Assembly: GCA_030149245.1 (NCBI GenBank)
Contig: JASBRX010000025.1
Span: 29,959 to 93,958, forward strand
From: Sphingomonas bacterium
GTDB lineage: Bacteria; Pseudomonadota; Alphaproteobacteria; Sphingomonadales; Sphingomonadaceae
Direction: 5' to 3'
DNA: 64,000 bases
Part shown: one piece after another, positions 1 to 8,353 of the stretch
Layout: every line of letters starts with the position of its first letter
Position numbering within the stretch: the stretch's first letter is position 1
The notes under the pieces: generated by a model
The model's input: only the letters and a program-made list of their open reading frames with translations
Told to the model about the DNA's origin: nothing
The model's database searches: none
Made by a program: the position numbers and the translations under genes

Positions 1-225
1 CGCCGACTGCAGGTGCAGGAACGGCTGACCGCGCAGGTGGCCGATTGCATCTGGGACCATTTGAAGCCGCGCGGCGTCGCGGTGGTGATCGACGCCAGCC
101 ATGCCTGCATGACCGCGCGCGGCGTGCGCACCCCCGGCGTGTCGATGGTCACCAGCCGCGTCATCGGTACCTTCCGCGAGGATGATCGCAGCCGCAAGGA
201 AGTCCTCGCACTGATGGGCTATTGA
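1..225 (+). CDS. folE: GTP cyclohydrolase I (FolE), 3' part only
   Basis: This is the C-terminal end of a protein whose start lies before the window; the frame is open from base 1 to a TGA at 223-225. FolE converts GTP to 7,8-dihydroneopterin triphosphate, the first step of folate and pterin synthesis. The visible ~74 residues include the family stretches [15 protein letters not shown] and RGVRTPG, which in FolE carry a zinc-binding Cys/His region and the end of the substrate site, and a FREDD tail close to the usual C-terminus. A folate-type SDR and folB follow on the same strand, supporting the assignment. A GTG at base 13 lies in frame but falls inside the conserved domain, so it is not the start. 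Confidence 0.9.
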   Translation, partial: RRLQVQERLTAQVADCIWDHLKPRGVAVVIDASHACMTARGVRTPGVSMVTSRVIGTFREDDRSRKEVLALMGY

Positions 226-272
226 TGCGCGCGGCCCGATCAAACCCCTTCATCTGTGCCCAAACAGCCGCT

Positions 273-340
273 TGCCCTGAGCTTGTCGAAGGGCGGCACC
301 CAACGCTGTCCTCGCAACGCCCTTCGACAGGCTTAGGGCA
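273..340. repeat. Inverted repeat of the TGCCCT..GTCGAAGGGC type
   Basis: Two 22-base arms, 273-294 and 319-340, are inverted copies of each other with two mismatches, separated by 24 bases. The arms carry the core CTTCGACAGG / CTTGTCGAAG. They lie between folE and the SDR gene and could fold as a transcript hairpin. Dispersed palindromes of this kind are common between genes in sphingomonads (general knowledge, not checked here). Confidence 0.75.
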
Positions 341-355
341 AACGGGCGGTGTAAG

Positions 356-1105
356 ATGAGGATATTGGTCACCGGCGGCGCGCGGCGGATCGGGGCGGCG
401 ATCGTGCGCCGCCTCGTGGCCGACGGCCATGCGGTCGCGGTGCATCACCACGATTCACATGACGAGGCCGATGCACTCGCGGCCGAACTCGGCGTGGCGC
501 TGGTCACCGCTGACCTCGCCGATGCCGCCGAGACCCGGGCGCTGATCGCCGCCGCCGCCGATGCGCTGGGCGGGCCGGTCGAGGGGCTGGTCAACAACGC
601 CTCGCGCTTCGCCTGGGACGCGATCCCGCTTGCCGACTACAGCGGGCTTGATCGCCACATGCACATCAATCTTGGCGCGCCGTTGCTATTGGCCTCGGCG
701 CTGGCGGCACAGGTCGGGCTGGGGGAGGGGGCGATCGTCAACCTGCTCGACCAGAAGCTCGCCAACCCCAATCCCGATTTCCTGACCTATACGCTGAGCA
801 AGGCGGCGCTGGCCGAGGCGACCACCCTGCTCGCGATGCGGCTCGCCCCGCGTATCCGCGTCAACGCCGTCTCGCCCGGCCTGACACTGCCCAGCCTCGA
901 CCAGACGCCGGAGGAATTCGCCGCCGTCGCCAGCGCCAATCTGCTCGAACGCCCGGTCGACCTGTCCGACCTGACGGCGACGGTCGCTTATCTGCTTACC
1001 GCACGTAGCGTCACCGGCCAGAATGTGTTTGTCGATTGCGGCCAACGCCTGGTCAAGCGCGACGGCGACGTGATGTTCACCGGCAGGGACCGTCCGCGTG
1101 GCTGA
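356..1105 (+). CDS. SDR oxidoreductase, FolM / pteridine-reductase-like
   Basis: A classical short-chain dehydrogenase of 249 aa. The N-terminus shows the NADPH-binding TGGARRIG motif; the second arginine (RRIG) is typical of pteridine reductase and FolM-type enzymes. NNAS follows near residue 80, and the catalytic pair is in YTLSK. FolM-type proteins reduce dihydromonapterin or dihydrofolate to the tetrahydro form. The context fits, with folE upstream and folB overlapping its last 8 bases. The ATG at 356 follows GGTGTAAG with no strong ribosome site. I infer a pterin or dihydrofolate reductase role; the substrate cannot be decided from sequence alone. Confidence 0.8.
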   Translation: MRILVTGGARRIGAAIVRRLVADGHAVAVHHHDSHDEADALAAELGVALVTADLADAAETRALIAAAADALGGPVEGLVNNASRFAWDAIPLADYSGLDRHMHINLGAPLLLASALAAQVGLGEGAIVNLLDQKLANPNPDFLTYTLSKAALAEATTLLAMRLAPRIRVNAVSPGLTLPSLDQTPEEFAAVASANLLERPVDLSDLTATVAYLLTARSVTGQNVFVDCGQRLVKRDGDVMFTGRDRPRG

Positions 1106-1451
1106 ATACACCATCCATCTCGACGGGCTGGTGGTCGAAATCGGGCTCGGCATCCATGATTTCGAGCGCGCCGCGCCGCAGCGGGTCGAACTGAACGTCG
1201 CGATGCGCTGCGTTTATGCCGCGCCACCCGCGGACCGGATCGATGCGGTTGTCGATTACGACTATCTGCGCACCGGCATCCACGCGCTCGCGGCCCAGGG
1301 CCATATCGAACTTCAGGAAACCCTGTGCGACGCGGTCGCCGCACTGGCGCTGTCCGCAGACCCGCGCATCGCCGAAGTGCGGGTGCGGTCGATGAAGCTT
1401 GACGTCTATCCCGATGCGCGTGTGGGATGCGAAGTGGTCCGGGGGCGTTAG
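1098..1451 (+). CDS. folB: Dihydroneopterin aldolase
   Basis: A 117-aa protein of the FolB tunnelling-fold family, which cleaves 7,8-dihydroneopterin to 6-hydroxymethyl-dihydropterin and glycolaldehyde. Recognisable family features are the opening I-x-L-D-G-L-x-V-x-x-x-I-G-x-x-D-F-E, the central VDYDYL, and the C-terminal VRSMKLDVYP, where VxKP/KxD is usual. It starts with GTG at 1098, overlapping the SDR by 8 bases, which implies translational coupling. Together with folE this gives two steps of the folate route in one cluster. Confidence 0.9.
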   Translation: MAEYTIHLDGLVVEIGLGIHDFERAAPQRVELNVAMRCVYAAPPADRIDAVVDYDYLRTGIHALAAQGHIELQETLCDAVAALALSADPRIAEVRVRSMKLDVYPDARVGCEVVRGR

Positions 1452-1478
1452 CTTGTCGCCGAGGTCCAACGCATCCGT

Positions 1479-1677
1479 CCCCTCGCCCCTCCGCAGGAGG
1501 GGAGAGGGATGCGCAGACTTGGTCTCGCGAAGCGAGGCCCTAGTCGGAGCTGGGAGAGGGGTGGGCGGCTGCGACGCAGCCGCGCGGAGCAAAGCTCCGC
1601 TCTACCCCTCTCCAAGCTACGCTAGGCAGCAAGCTGCCAAGCTTCGCTATCCTATCCCCTATCAAGGGGAGAGGAGA
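1479..1677. repeat. ~200-bp dispersed repeat, copy 1
   Basis: This non-coding block opens with CCCCTCGCCCCTCCGCAGGA, contains TAGTCGGAGCTGGGAGAGGG and GCCGCGCGGAGC, and ends with TATCAAGGGGAGAGGA. A closely matching block in the same orientation lies at 38917-39115, with only scattered substitutions and small indels. Internally it holds several short palindromes, for example CGCGGAGCAAAGCTCCGC. Both copies sit just after the 3' end or before the start of genes. I see no open frame conserved between the copies. Confidence 0.85.
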
Positions 1678-1717
1678 AGAGGGATGCACGCCTACATGCC
1701 CCAGTTCGTTTGAGTGC

Positions 1718-1864
1718 CTACTCTTCATCCTCTGGAAGCATGAGATCATCGATTGGCTCCGCTGGCAGGTCTTCGATCGGTTCGAATTCCTCCGCGATCG
1801 GATCCAGCTCCGCCAGTAGCGCCAATAGCGAAAGGGAGGGCTTGTCATGATGGTCGTTGCGCAT
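1718..1864 (-). CDS. 48-aa acidic small protein, resembles an antitoxin tail
   Basis: A short reading frame with a strong ribosome site: AGGAGG ends 8 bases before the ATG (1864-1862). The product begins MRNDHHDKPS, contains LLAELDPIAEEFEPIEDLPA and ends LPEDEE, so it is very acidic. The pattern leucine-rich helix, then DP/LP-IxExFExIEDLPAEP resembles, from memory, the C-terminal toxin-embracing tail of VapB/MazE-type antitoxins, but the DNA-binding half is absent and no toxin gene is adjacent. It could be an orphan mini-antitoxin, a remnant, or an unrelated small protein. It is convergent with folB, and the 200-bp repeat lies just beyond its stop. Confidence 0.6.
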   Translation of the reverse strand: MRNDHHDKPSLSLLALLAELDPIAEEFEPIEDLPAEPIDDLMLPEDEE

Positions 1865-1951
1865 CCCGATGTCCTCCTAACGCATGTCGCCGCACTAAGC
1901 CCGTAACCACCTCAAGTCGATTAGCACTTGGACGATCCGCCCCCAACCCCT

Positions 1952-2281
1952 ATGTCCGCACGGCCCGTCGTTCAGCGGCGGGCAACAAGGGGCCGTTTAA
2001 CGGGTTTTCGCGTGCAATTGCTGCTGTTCCTCTCTGCGCTCCTCGCGAGCCTTACCGGTGCGATTGCCGGTGATCGCGACCTGCGCGGGTTTCAGCAGCG
2101 CAGCGACACCGCCATCTCCCGCACCGCCGAAACTGCAGTCGCTGCGGTATCGCGCGTCGCGGCCGCGGTCGTCAGCCGCCCCCTTGCCACCCGTGAAGCG
2201 CCCGTTGCCGCGCCCTTCGCGATCCACGATGCTCCGGCCGGCACGCCCGCCCGCCTGACCAGCGAACGCCGGCTCGAATAG
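1952..2281 (+). CDS. Small membrane-anchored hypothetical protein upstream of secA
   Basis: From the ATG at 1952 this frame encodes about 109 aa. A basic N-terminus ([10 protein letters not shown]) is followed by one hydrophobic segment ([20 protein letters not shown]) at residues ~25-45, then an Ala/Arg/Pro-rich tail. That looks like a single-pass inner-membrane or signal-anchored protein with a periplasmic tail. A TTG eight codons upstream is an alternative start; neither has a clear ribosome site. It lies 107 bases before secA on the same strand. No family is recognised and the function is unknown. Coding is likely but not certain, because random frames are long in this GC-rich DNA. Confidence 0.5.
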   Translation: MSARPVVQRRATRGRLTGFRVQLLLFLSALLASLTGAIAGDRDLRGFQQRSDTAISRTAETAVAAVSRVAAAVVSRPLATREAPVAAPFAIHDAPAGTPARLTSERRLE

Positions 2282-2388
2282 CCGCGCAGGCCGCCGCGAA
2301 CCTGCGGTCGGCATCCATTTCGCATTCGAATCGTTGGCGCTCGCAGACCGGGCGCAACCCCTGCAATTTCACACGACTGGAAATCATC

Positions 2389-5130
2389 ATGTTCGGCGGC
2401 TTGGCCAAGTCCCTGTTCGGTTCGTCCAACGACCGGTATGTTCGTTCGCTCAACCCCATCCTCGCCAAGATTGCGGGCTTCGAACCCACGCTCAAGGCGA
2501 TGTCTGACGAGGAGCTGGCGGCGCAGACCGTCAAGTTTCGTGAGCGGCTCGAGAATGGCGAAAAGCTCGACTCGATCCTGCCCGAAGCGTTCGCGACAGT
2601 GCGTGAAGCCGGCGTCCGCGTGCTCGGCATGCGCCATTTCGACGTGCAGATGGTCGGTGGTATCGTCCTGCATCGCGGCGAGATCGCCGAAATGCGCACG
2701 GGCGAGGGCAAGACGCTGGTGGCGACGCTCGCCACCTATCTCAACGCGCTGCCGGGCAAGGGCGTCCATGTTATCACCGTCAACGACTATCTGGCGCGCC
2801 GCGACTCCGAATGGATGGGTCAAATCTACCGCTTCCTCGGCCTGACCGTCGGTGTGATCGTCCCCAACCTCGCCGATCATCAGCGCCGCGAGGCCTATGC
2901 CGCCGACATCACCTACGGCACCAATAACGAATTCGGCTTCGACTATCTGCGCGACAACATGAAATATGACCGCGCATCGATGGTCCAGCGCCCCTTCGCC
3001 ATGGCGATCGTCGATGAGGTCGACTCGGTGCTCATCGACGAAGCACGCACCCCGCTGATCATCTCCGGCCCGACCGACGACAAGAGCGAGCTCTATATCG
3101 GTGTCGACGCGATCGTGAAGCAGCTCAGCCCCGAGCTGTACGAGAAGGACGAGAAACAGAAGAGCATCGTCCTGACCGAGGAGGGGATGGAGAGCGTCGA
3201 GCGGATGCTGGAGACGGCAGGCCTGCTCAAGGGCGCCAACCTCTACGATTTCGAGAACACCCAGGTGGTCCACCACCTCAACCAGTCGCTGCGCGCCAAC
3301 GTCATGTACAAGCGCGACATCGATTACATCGTCAAGGACGGCAAGGTCGTCATCATCGACGAATTCACCGGCCGCATGATGGACGGCCGCCGCTGGTCCG
3401 ACGGCCTGCACCAGGCGGTCGAAGCCAAGGAAGGCGTCAACATCGAGCCTGAGAACCAGACGCTGGCATCGATCACCTTCCAGAATTATTTCCGCATGTA
3501 CCCGAAGCTTGCGGGCATGACCGGCACGGCGGCGACCGAAGCGCCGGAATTCTACGACATCTACAAGATGAACGTCGTGTCGATCCCGACTAACGTCCCG
3601 GTCAAGCGCATCGATCAGGACGATGAGTTCTACAAGACGATGCAGGACAAGTTCATCGCCATCGCCCGCACGATCCGCGAGCATGCGGCAAAGGGCCAGC
3701 CGGTGCTTGTCGGCACCGTGTCGATCGAAAAGTCCGAACTGCTCAGCGAATATCTGACCAAGGAAGGCGTCGACCATTCGGTCCTCAACGCCCGCTTCCA
3801 CGAGCAGGAAGCGCATATCGTGGCGCAGGCCGGCCGCCTGGGCGCGGTGACCATCGCCACCAACATGGCCGGTCGCGGCACCGACATTCAGCTGGGCGGC
3901 AACCTCGAATTCCGCGTCGAGGCAGAACTCGCCGACATGCCCGAGGGGCCGGAGCGCGACGCCGCGATCGCCCAGATCAAGGCGGAGATCGCCGCCGAGA
4001 AACAGCGCGTGCTCGAAGCCGGCGGCCTGTTCGTGCTCGGCACCGAGCGGCACGAAAGTCGCCGCATCGACAACCAGCTGCGCGGCCGCTCGGGCCGTCA
4101 GGGCGACCCCGGCCTCAGCCGCTTCTACCTGAGCCTCGACGATGATCTGCTGCGCATCTTCGGCCCGGACACGCTGTTCGCCAAGATGATGCGCAACAAC
4201 ATCGCCGATGGCGAAGCGATCGGCAGCAAGTGGCTGACCAAGGCGATCGAGACCGCGCAGAAAAAGGTCGAAGCGCGCAACTACGACATCCGCAAGCAGG
4301 TCGTCGAATATGACGACGTGATGAACGATCAGCGCAAGGTGATCTACGAACAGCGCGCCGACATCATGGACGCCGACACCGTCGGCGACGTGGTCGAGGA
4401 TATGCGCGCCGAGACGGTCAACGACCTGGTCGGCCAGGCGTGCCCGCCGGAAACCTATCCCGAGCAATGGGATATCGAGGGCCTCAAGGCGCGTGTGCAG
4501 GAAGTGCTCGGCGTCGAGGCACCGGTCGAACAATGGATCGCCGAAACCGACGGGATCGAGCCCGAGGATGTCGAAAACCGCATCCGCGACCTCGCCACCG
4601 CGCGCGTGACCGAAAAGTCCGACCAGCTCGATCCCGAAACCTGGACCTCGATCGAAAAGTCGATCCTGCTCCAGAATCTCGACCATCACTGGAAGGAGCA
4701 TCTCGCGATGCTCGACGCGCTGCGCCAGGTCGTCCACCTGCGCGCCTATGCCCAGAAGACGCCGATCAACGAATATAAGCAGGAAGCGTTCGCCATGTTC
4801 GAACGCATGCTGGGCGCGATCCGCGAAGACGTGACCCGCACGCTCGCCTGGGCCGAATTCCAGTTCCAGGCGCCCCCGGGCCTGCCCGAGCTGCCCGATT
4901 TCCTGACGACGCATATCGACCCGCTCACCGGCCTCGACAACAGCGCCGACTGGGACGCGGGCAGCGCCGGGCTGATCTCGAACGAGCTCCCCGCGATGCA
5001 GATCCCGCGCCCGACCGGTGAAGCGCTGGGCGATGATCCGGCGAACTGGGTCGGCCGCGTCAACCGCAATGCGCCGTGCCCATGTGGCTCGGGCCGCAAA
5101 TACAAGCAATGCCACGGCGCGGTGGTGTGA
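2389..5130 (+). CDS. secA: Preprotein translocase ATPase SecA
   Basis: A 913-aa cytoplasmic and peripheral membrane ATPase that drives Sec-dependent export through SecYEG. The family start [16 protein letters not shown] is present. Walker A MRTGEGKT lies near residues 102-109 and the DEAD-type box [14 protein letters not shown] near 205-218. The preprotein-crosslinking region, the helicase motif [10 protein letters not shown] and [13 protein letters not shown] follow. The C-terminus carries the zinc-binding SEC-C motif [13 protein letters not shown], used for SecB and phospholipid contact. Length and domain order are normal. It is followed by a strong intrinsic terminator, so it is probably transcribed alone or with the small upstream gene. 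Confidence 0.98.
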   Translation: MFGGLAKSLFGSSNDRYVRSLNPILAKIAGFEPTLKAMSDEELAAQTVKFRERLENGEKLDSILPEAFATVREAGVRVLGMRHFDVQMVGGIVLHRGEIAEMRTGEGKTLVATLATYLNALPGKGVHVITVNDYLARRDSEWMGQIYRFLGLTVGVIVPNLADHQRREAYAADITYGTNNEFGFDYLRDNMKYDRASMVQRPFAMAIVDEVDSVLIDEARTPLIISGPTDDKSELYIGVDAIVKQLSPELYEKDEKQKSIVLTEEGMESVERMLETAGLLKGANLYDFENTQVVHHLNQSLRANVMYKRDIDYIVKDGKVVIIDEFTGRMMDGRRWSDGLHQAVEAKEGVNIEPENQTLASITFQNYFRMYPKLAGMTGTAATEAPEFYDIYKMNVVSIPTNVPVKRIDQDDEFYKTMQDKFIAIARTIREHAAKGQPVLVGTVSIEKSELLSEYLTKEGVDHSVLNARFHEQEAHIVAQAGRLGAVTIATNMAGRGTDIQLGGNLEFRVEAELADMPEGPERDAAIAQIKAEIAAEKQRVLEAGGLFVLGTERHESRRIDNQLRGRSGRQGDPGLSRFYLSLDDDLLRIFGPDTLFAKMMRNNIADGEAIGSKWLTKAIETAQKKVEARNYDIRKQVVEYDDVMNDQRKVIYEQRADIMDADTVGDVVEDMRAETVNDLVGQACPPETYPEQWDIEGLKARVQEVLGVEAPVEQWIAETDGIEPEDVENRIRDLATARVTEKSDQLDPETWTSIEKSILLQNLDHHWKEHLAMLDALRQVVHLRAYAQKTPINEYKQEAFAMFERMLGAIREDVTRTLAWAEFQFQAPPGLPELPDFLTTHIDPLTGLDNSADWDAGSAGLISNELPAMQIPRPTGEALGDDPANWVGRVNRNAPCPCGSGRKYKQCHGAVV

Positions 5131-5139
5131 CCTGAATCA

Positions 5140-5172
5140 CCCCTCCCGGAACGGGAGGGGGCGGGGGAGGGG
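5140..5172. repeat. Short GC palindrome CCCCTCCC..GGGAGGGG
   Basis: A palindrome with arms CCCCTCCCG and CGGGAGGGG around a short AA spacer, followed by GCGGGGGAGGGG. Similar elements lie at 17533-17565 and 19275-19306, so this is a small dispersed repeat. It sits 10 bases after the secA stop and could add a hairpin to the 3' end of that transcript. Confidence 0.6.
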
Positions 5173-5213
5173 CGCGCGTCTGCGCGCTCCAAAGACTCAT
5201 TCCCAACCAAATG

Positions 5214-5250
5214 AAAAAGGGCCGCCCGAGACGATCGGGCGGCCCTTTTT
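5214..5250 (+). terminator. Rho-independent terminator after secA
   Basis: A perfect 16-bp stem (arms 5214-5229 and 5235-5250) closes a 5-base loop. The stem has a GC core, GGGCCGCCCGA/TCGGGCGGCCC, flanked by A5 and T5. The A tract on one side and T tract on the other mean it could also act on leftward transcripts, ending the lipoprotein gene downstream. Confidence 0.9.
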
Positions 5251-5258
5251 CTTTGATC

Positions 5259-5364
5259 GTCACCCCCGCGAAAGCGGGGGCCCATCTCCCGGACTGTCCG
5301 TTTGCCGAACCGGTGCAATGCGCCGCTCGTGCAGGAGATGGGCCCCCGCTTTCGCGGGGGTGAC
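5259..5364. repeat. 31-bp perfect inverted repeat
   Basis: Two perfectly inverted 31-base arms, 5259-5289 and 5334-5364, separated by 44 bases. Each arm is itself a hairpin (CCCCCGCGAAAGCGGGGG) plus CCCATCTCC. The GTCACCCC start and GGGGCCCA core match the arms flanking the GIY-YIG gene at 12163 and 12519, so they belong to one dispersed family. No reading frame is seen between the arms. Confidence 0.85.
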
Positions 5365-5425
5365 GGTTAGACTGGGCGGTCCCCCGACCGCTCCCGTATG
5401 GGATCAGGCACAGGGGGCCATCCGA

Positions 5426-6013
5426 TCACCGCGGGCGCGGCGGTGCGATTGACGTGCCGAGATTCTCCAGCACCTCACGCGCATTGAACGCGCGGACATT
5501 GTCGGGCTTGCGACCCTTGCCGATCACGATCTCGGCGCTCGCCTCATAGCGTTCGACCGTGCGGATATCGACGTCGCGGTCCCAGAAGGGATCGCCGCCC
5601 CACGGGCTCCAGCTGCGCCAGCCCCAGCGCGGGCCGTAATAGCGCCACGACGGACCCCATCCGCCCCATGGACCGCCAGCAAACGGGCTGGTGGTGGCAT
5701 AGGTGCGCGATTTCTTCTCGGTATCGCGGTCGGACAGCACGAAATAATCGCCGCCGCGCTCCACCGTCAGCTGCGCCGCGCGATAGAGCAGGTAGCGCTC
5801 GACCGTCTCGCGCGACGTCATGCTGTTGCCGGCGAAGGTAACGCGAAAGCGATCGGATTCGATCTGCTCGTCCCAGTAGCCGGTGCGGTACGATCCGCTG
5901 CCGGTCGCGGGCTGATACGGGGTCGGGGTCGTGCAGGACGCAAGCACGCTGGCGCTGGCCAGCGCAAGCGCGACCGCCGCGATACGCGAGCGGCGGGCCG
6001 GGGTGGTGGACAT
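5426..6013 (-). CDS. Cys-anchored lipoprotein, CC0125/CC1285-like
   Basis: A 195-aa exported protein. The signal peptide has two arginines (ARRSR), a hydrophobic stretch and the lipobox LASC, so the mature protein should be lipid-anchored and probably periplasmic-facing. The mature part has YRTGYWDEQIESDRFRVTF, an ERYLLYRAAQLT helix and a Trp/Gly/Tyr-rich loop (GGPWGGWGPSWRYYGPRWGW). The end (FNAREVLENLG) fits, from memory, the family named CC0125/CC1285. The function of that family is unknown. An AGGAGG lies 6 bases before the ATG at 6013 and 3 bases before one at 6016; the 6013 start gives better spacing. Confidence 0.8.
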   Translation of the reverse strand: MSTTPARRSRIAAVALALASASVLASCTTPTPYQPATGSGSYRTGYWDEQIESDRFRVTFAGNSMTSRETVERYLLYRAAQLTVERGGDYFVLSDRDTEKKSRTYATTSPFAGGPWGGWGPSWRYYGPRWGWRSWSPWGGDPFWDRDVDIRTVERYEASAEIVIGKGRKPDNVRAFNAREVLENLGTSIAPPRPR

Positions 6014-6174
6014 CATCTTCCTCCTAAGCATCTCATATTGCGGCGAATCGTGCCGATGCTGCGACGATAACGTTCAGCACAGGCCAAATGTCCCTATGCT
6101 GAACGAAACGACAGAAACCTGCGCGGCGCAAGCGCTGCGTCGCGGCGTGGTGTCCTGGGCTGGAGGAAAGTCGC

Positions 6175-6249
6175 TGGCTCCCTGAGTAGGATTCGAACCT
6201 ACGGCCGCTCGATTAACAGTCGAGAGCTCTACCGCTGAGCTATCAGGGA
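6175..6249 (-). tRNA. tRNA-Asn (GTT)
   Basis: The minus strand reads TCCCTGA at the 5' acceptor arm and TCAGGGA-G-CCA at the 3' end, so CCA is encoded. The D arm GCTCAGCGGTAGAGC, anticodon stem-loop CTCGACTGTTAATCGAG with anticodon GTT, and T arm GTAGGTTCGAATCCTAC are all intact. Confidence 0.97.
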
Positions 6250-6348
6250 ACGACAGCGAGGGCGCGCCTATACGAAGGGGTGTCGGGCAATGCAAGCGGG
6301 GAAAAGGGGAATTTTGTGCGGTAGCGGCGCGTCGCAGCGAGCCGCGCC

Positions 6349-6518
6349 AATTCCTCCCCTGCGCAGCAGGGGAGGGGGACCACCGCCGAAGGCGGTGGTG
6401 GAGGGGCGGCCGCGCAGACGGCCGTGAACAGCTCGGCAAAACTCCGCCCTCTACGGGGCGGCCCCTCCGTCAGCGCTGCGCGCTGCCACCTCCCCTGAGC
6501 AAGCTCAGGGGAGGAATT
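6349..6518. repeat. ~170-bp composite palindromic repeat, copy A
   Basis: The block starts AATTCCTCCCCT and ends AGGGGAGGAATT, with inner hairpins CACCGCCGAAGGCGGTGGTG and CGTCAGCGCTGCGCGCTGCC. It looks like two oppositely oriented REP-like units joined by ~50 bases, resembling a BIME-type pair. Related copies lie at 23097-23263 and 29714-29888, with a half unit at 29637-29690. It fills the gap between tRNA-Asn and nadK and ends 7 bases from the nadK stop. Confidence 0.85.
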
Positions 6519-6524
6519 GGCCCC

Positions 6525-7298
6525 TCACGCAATAAACTGTTCCATCGTGATCCGCTCATCCAGCGCATGTTCGGGGTCGAACAACAGGGTCAGGTCGCGG
6601 TTGCGGTCGATCGCGATGTCGACCTGCGCCACGTCGCGCACTTCGCGCTGGTCGGCCACCGCGCTCACCGGCCGCTTGCCGGGGTCGAGCACGCGCAGCG
6701 AAATCCGCGTCTTTTCGGGCAGGATCGCCCCGCGCCAGCGCCGCGGGCGGAACGGACTGATCGGGGTCAGCGCGAGCAGCCGCGACCCCAGCGGCAGGAT
6801 CGGGCCATGCGCCGACAGATTGTACGCCGTCGACCCCGCCGGCGTCGCCACAAGGATGCCATCGCACACCAGTTCGGGCAGCACGACGCGGTCGTTGACC
6901 CGCACCTCCAGCTTGGCAGTCTGGCGCGTCTCGCGCAGCAGCGACACTTCGTTGATTGCGGGGATGACGTGCGTCTCCCCCTCCATCGTCGTCGCGGTCA
7001 TCACCAGCGGCGAGACCTTGAACGGCCGCGCGCGCGCGAGCCGCTCCTCCAGCCCGTCGGGCCGCCAGTCGTTCATCAGAAAGCCGATGGTGCCGAGGTT
7101 CATGCCGAACACCGGCACGATCCGCCGCCGCTCCAGCATCGCGTGCAGCGTCTGCAGCATGAAGCCGTCGCCGCCCAGCGCGACGACCATCTCGGCATCC
7201 TCGACCGGCACCCAATCGCGCCCGGCGAGCAGTTCTGCCGCAGCCGTCTCGGCCGGAGTGGTCGGGGAGGCGGCGAGCGCCCGGCGCACCATGCTCAT
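6525..7298 (-). CDS. nadK: NAD kinase
   Basis: A 257-aa ATP-NAD kinase that makes NADP in the cytoplasm. The family signature LGGDGFMLQTLH (GGDG at residues 42-45) holds the catalytic aspartate. G-T-I-G-F-L, the NExS motif (INEVSLLR) and the NAD-binding TPAGSTAYNLSAHGPI follow. The short length and lack of an N-terminal extension are usual for alphaproteobacterial NadK. Its ATG overlaps the moaA stop as ATGA, so the two genes are translationally coupled with moaA first. Confidence 0.95.
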   Translation of the reverse strand: MSMVRRALAASPTTPAETAAAELLAGRDWVPVEDAEMVVALGGDGFMLQTLHAMLERRRIVPVFGMNLGTIGFLMNDWRPDGLEERLARARPFKVSPLVMTATTMEGETHVIPAINEVSLLRETRQTAKLEVRVNDRVVLPELVCDGILVATPAGSTAYNLSAHGPILPLGSRLLALTPISPFRPRRWRGAILPEKTRISLRVLDPGKRPVSAVADQREVRDVAQVDIAIDRNRDLTLLFDPEHALDERITMEQFIA

Positions 7299-8293
7299 CC
7301 GCCGGTCACGCTCATATGGCGCGAAACGGCGGGCGCAGCACCCGGCGCGACGTCGAACGCATGGCGCGCGGGCTTGCTCGCCAGCGCCGCGTCGATCGCA
7401 TCATCGACCGCCGCCAGCCCGCCACCGCGGATCGCGGCCTTCAGATCGACCTGGTCGTCATGGCCCAGACAGGTGAACAACTTGCCCTCCGTGGTGAGCC
7501 GCACGCGGTTGCAGCTGTCGCAGAAATTACCCGTCAGCGGAGAGATCAGGCCCAGCCGCGCGCCGGTCCCGCCGACCCGCCAGTAGCGCGCCGGACCGCC
7601 GCTGTCATGGGCATCCCGGGTCAGGTCGAATTGTGCAGACAAATCTGCAAGCACCTGCGTGAGCGGCACGAAACGATCGGCGCGATCCTCATCGATTGCG
7701 CCCAGCGGCATCGTTTCGATCAGCGTCAGGTCCATGCCCTGTGCGCTGGTCCAGCCCAGCATCGCGGGGATCTCGGCGTCGTTCAGCCCCTTCATCGCAA
7801 CCATGTTGATCTTGACCGTCAGGCCCGCCGCACGCGCCGCCGCGATGCCGTCCAGCACTTGGCGCACATCGCCATGCCGGGTGATATGCCGAAAAACCTC
7901 AGGATCGCGGCTGTCGAGGCTGACATTGATCCGCCGCACCCCGGCCTCCGCCAGCGCCGCCGCATGGGTCGCCAGCCGCGTGCCATTGGTGGTCAGCGTC
8001 AGTTCGTTGAGACCCTGGCCGACGCTACGCCCCAGCCGTCGCACCAGATCCAGCGCGTCGCGCCGCACCAAAGGCTCGCCCCCGGTCAGCCGGATCTTGG
8101 TCACCCCGCGCGCGACAAAACGCTCGGCAATCAGCGCGATTTCCTCCAGCGCCAGCAGCTCGCTGCGCGGCAGGAAGGTCATTTCCTCGGCCATGCAATA
8201 GCGGCAACGCAAGTCGCACCGGTCGGTCACCGATACCCGCAGATACCGGATCGCGCGGCCGTGCCGGTCCACAAGAGGCCGATCGCTCGCCAT
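7295..8293 (-). CDS. moaA: GTP 3',8-cyclase MoaA
   Basis: A 332-aa radical-SAM enzyme that converts GTP to 3',8-cyclo-GTP, the first step of molybdenum cofactor synthesis. The N-terminal cluster motif is C26-x3-C30-x2-C33 (RCDLRCRYC), followed by LTGGEPL. The second, C-terminal iron-sulfur site is in FCDSCNRVRLTTEGKLFTC. The protein ends in Gly-Gly, the conserved tail needed by MoaA. It leads a two-gene unit with nadK and is divergent from the EAL protein gene across only 60 bases, which must hold both promoters. Confidence 0.96.
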   Translation of the reverse strand: MASDRPLVDRHGRAIRYLRVSVTDRCDLRCRYCMAEEMTFLPRSELLALEEIALIAERFVARGVTKIRLTGGEPLVRRDALDLVRRLGRSVGQGLNELTLTTNGTRLATHAAALAEAGVRRINVSLDSRDPEVFRHITRHGDVRQVLDGIAAARAAGLTVKINMVAMKGLNDAEIPAMLGWTSAQGMDLTLIETMPLGAIDEDRADRFVPLTQVLADLSAQFDLTRDAHDSGGPARYWRVGGTGARLGLISPLTGNFCDSCNRVRLTTEGKLFTCLGHDDQVDLKAAIRGGGLAAVDDAIDAALASKPARHAFDVAPGAAPAVSRHMSVTGG

Positions 8294-8353
8294 ATGGAAA
8301 GCAGCTAAGCTGTTCGTAGCGCCGGGACAAGGCTTGCGTTAGGACTGCTGCCG

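Noticed and set aside
2092..5115. A 1007-codon open frame on the minus strand opposite secA
   Set aside because: It mirrors the codon pattern of secA, shows only Arg/Asp/Gly/Val-rich shadow sequence and no family motif. Long antisense frames are expected in such GC-rich DNA; the same applies to those opposite katG, the acyl-CoA dehydrogenase, the EAL protein and the PH-domain genes.
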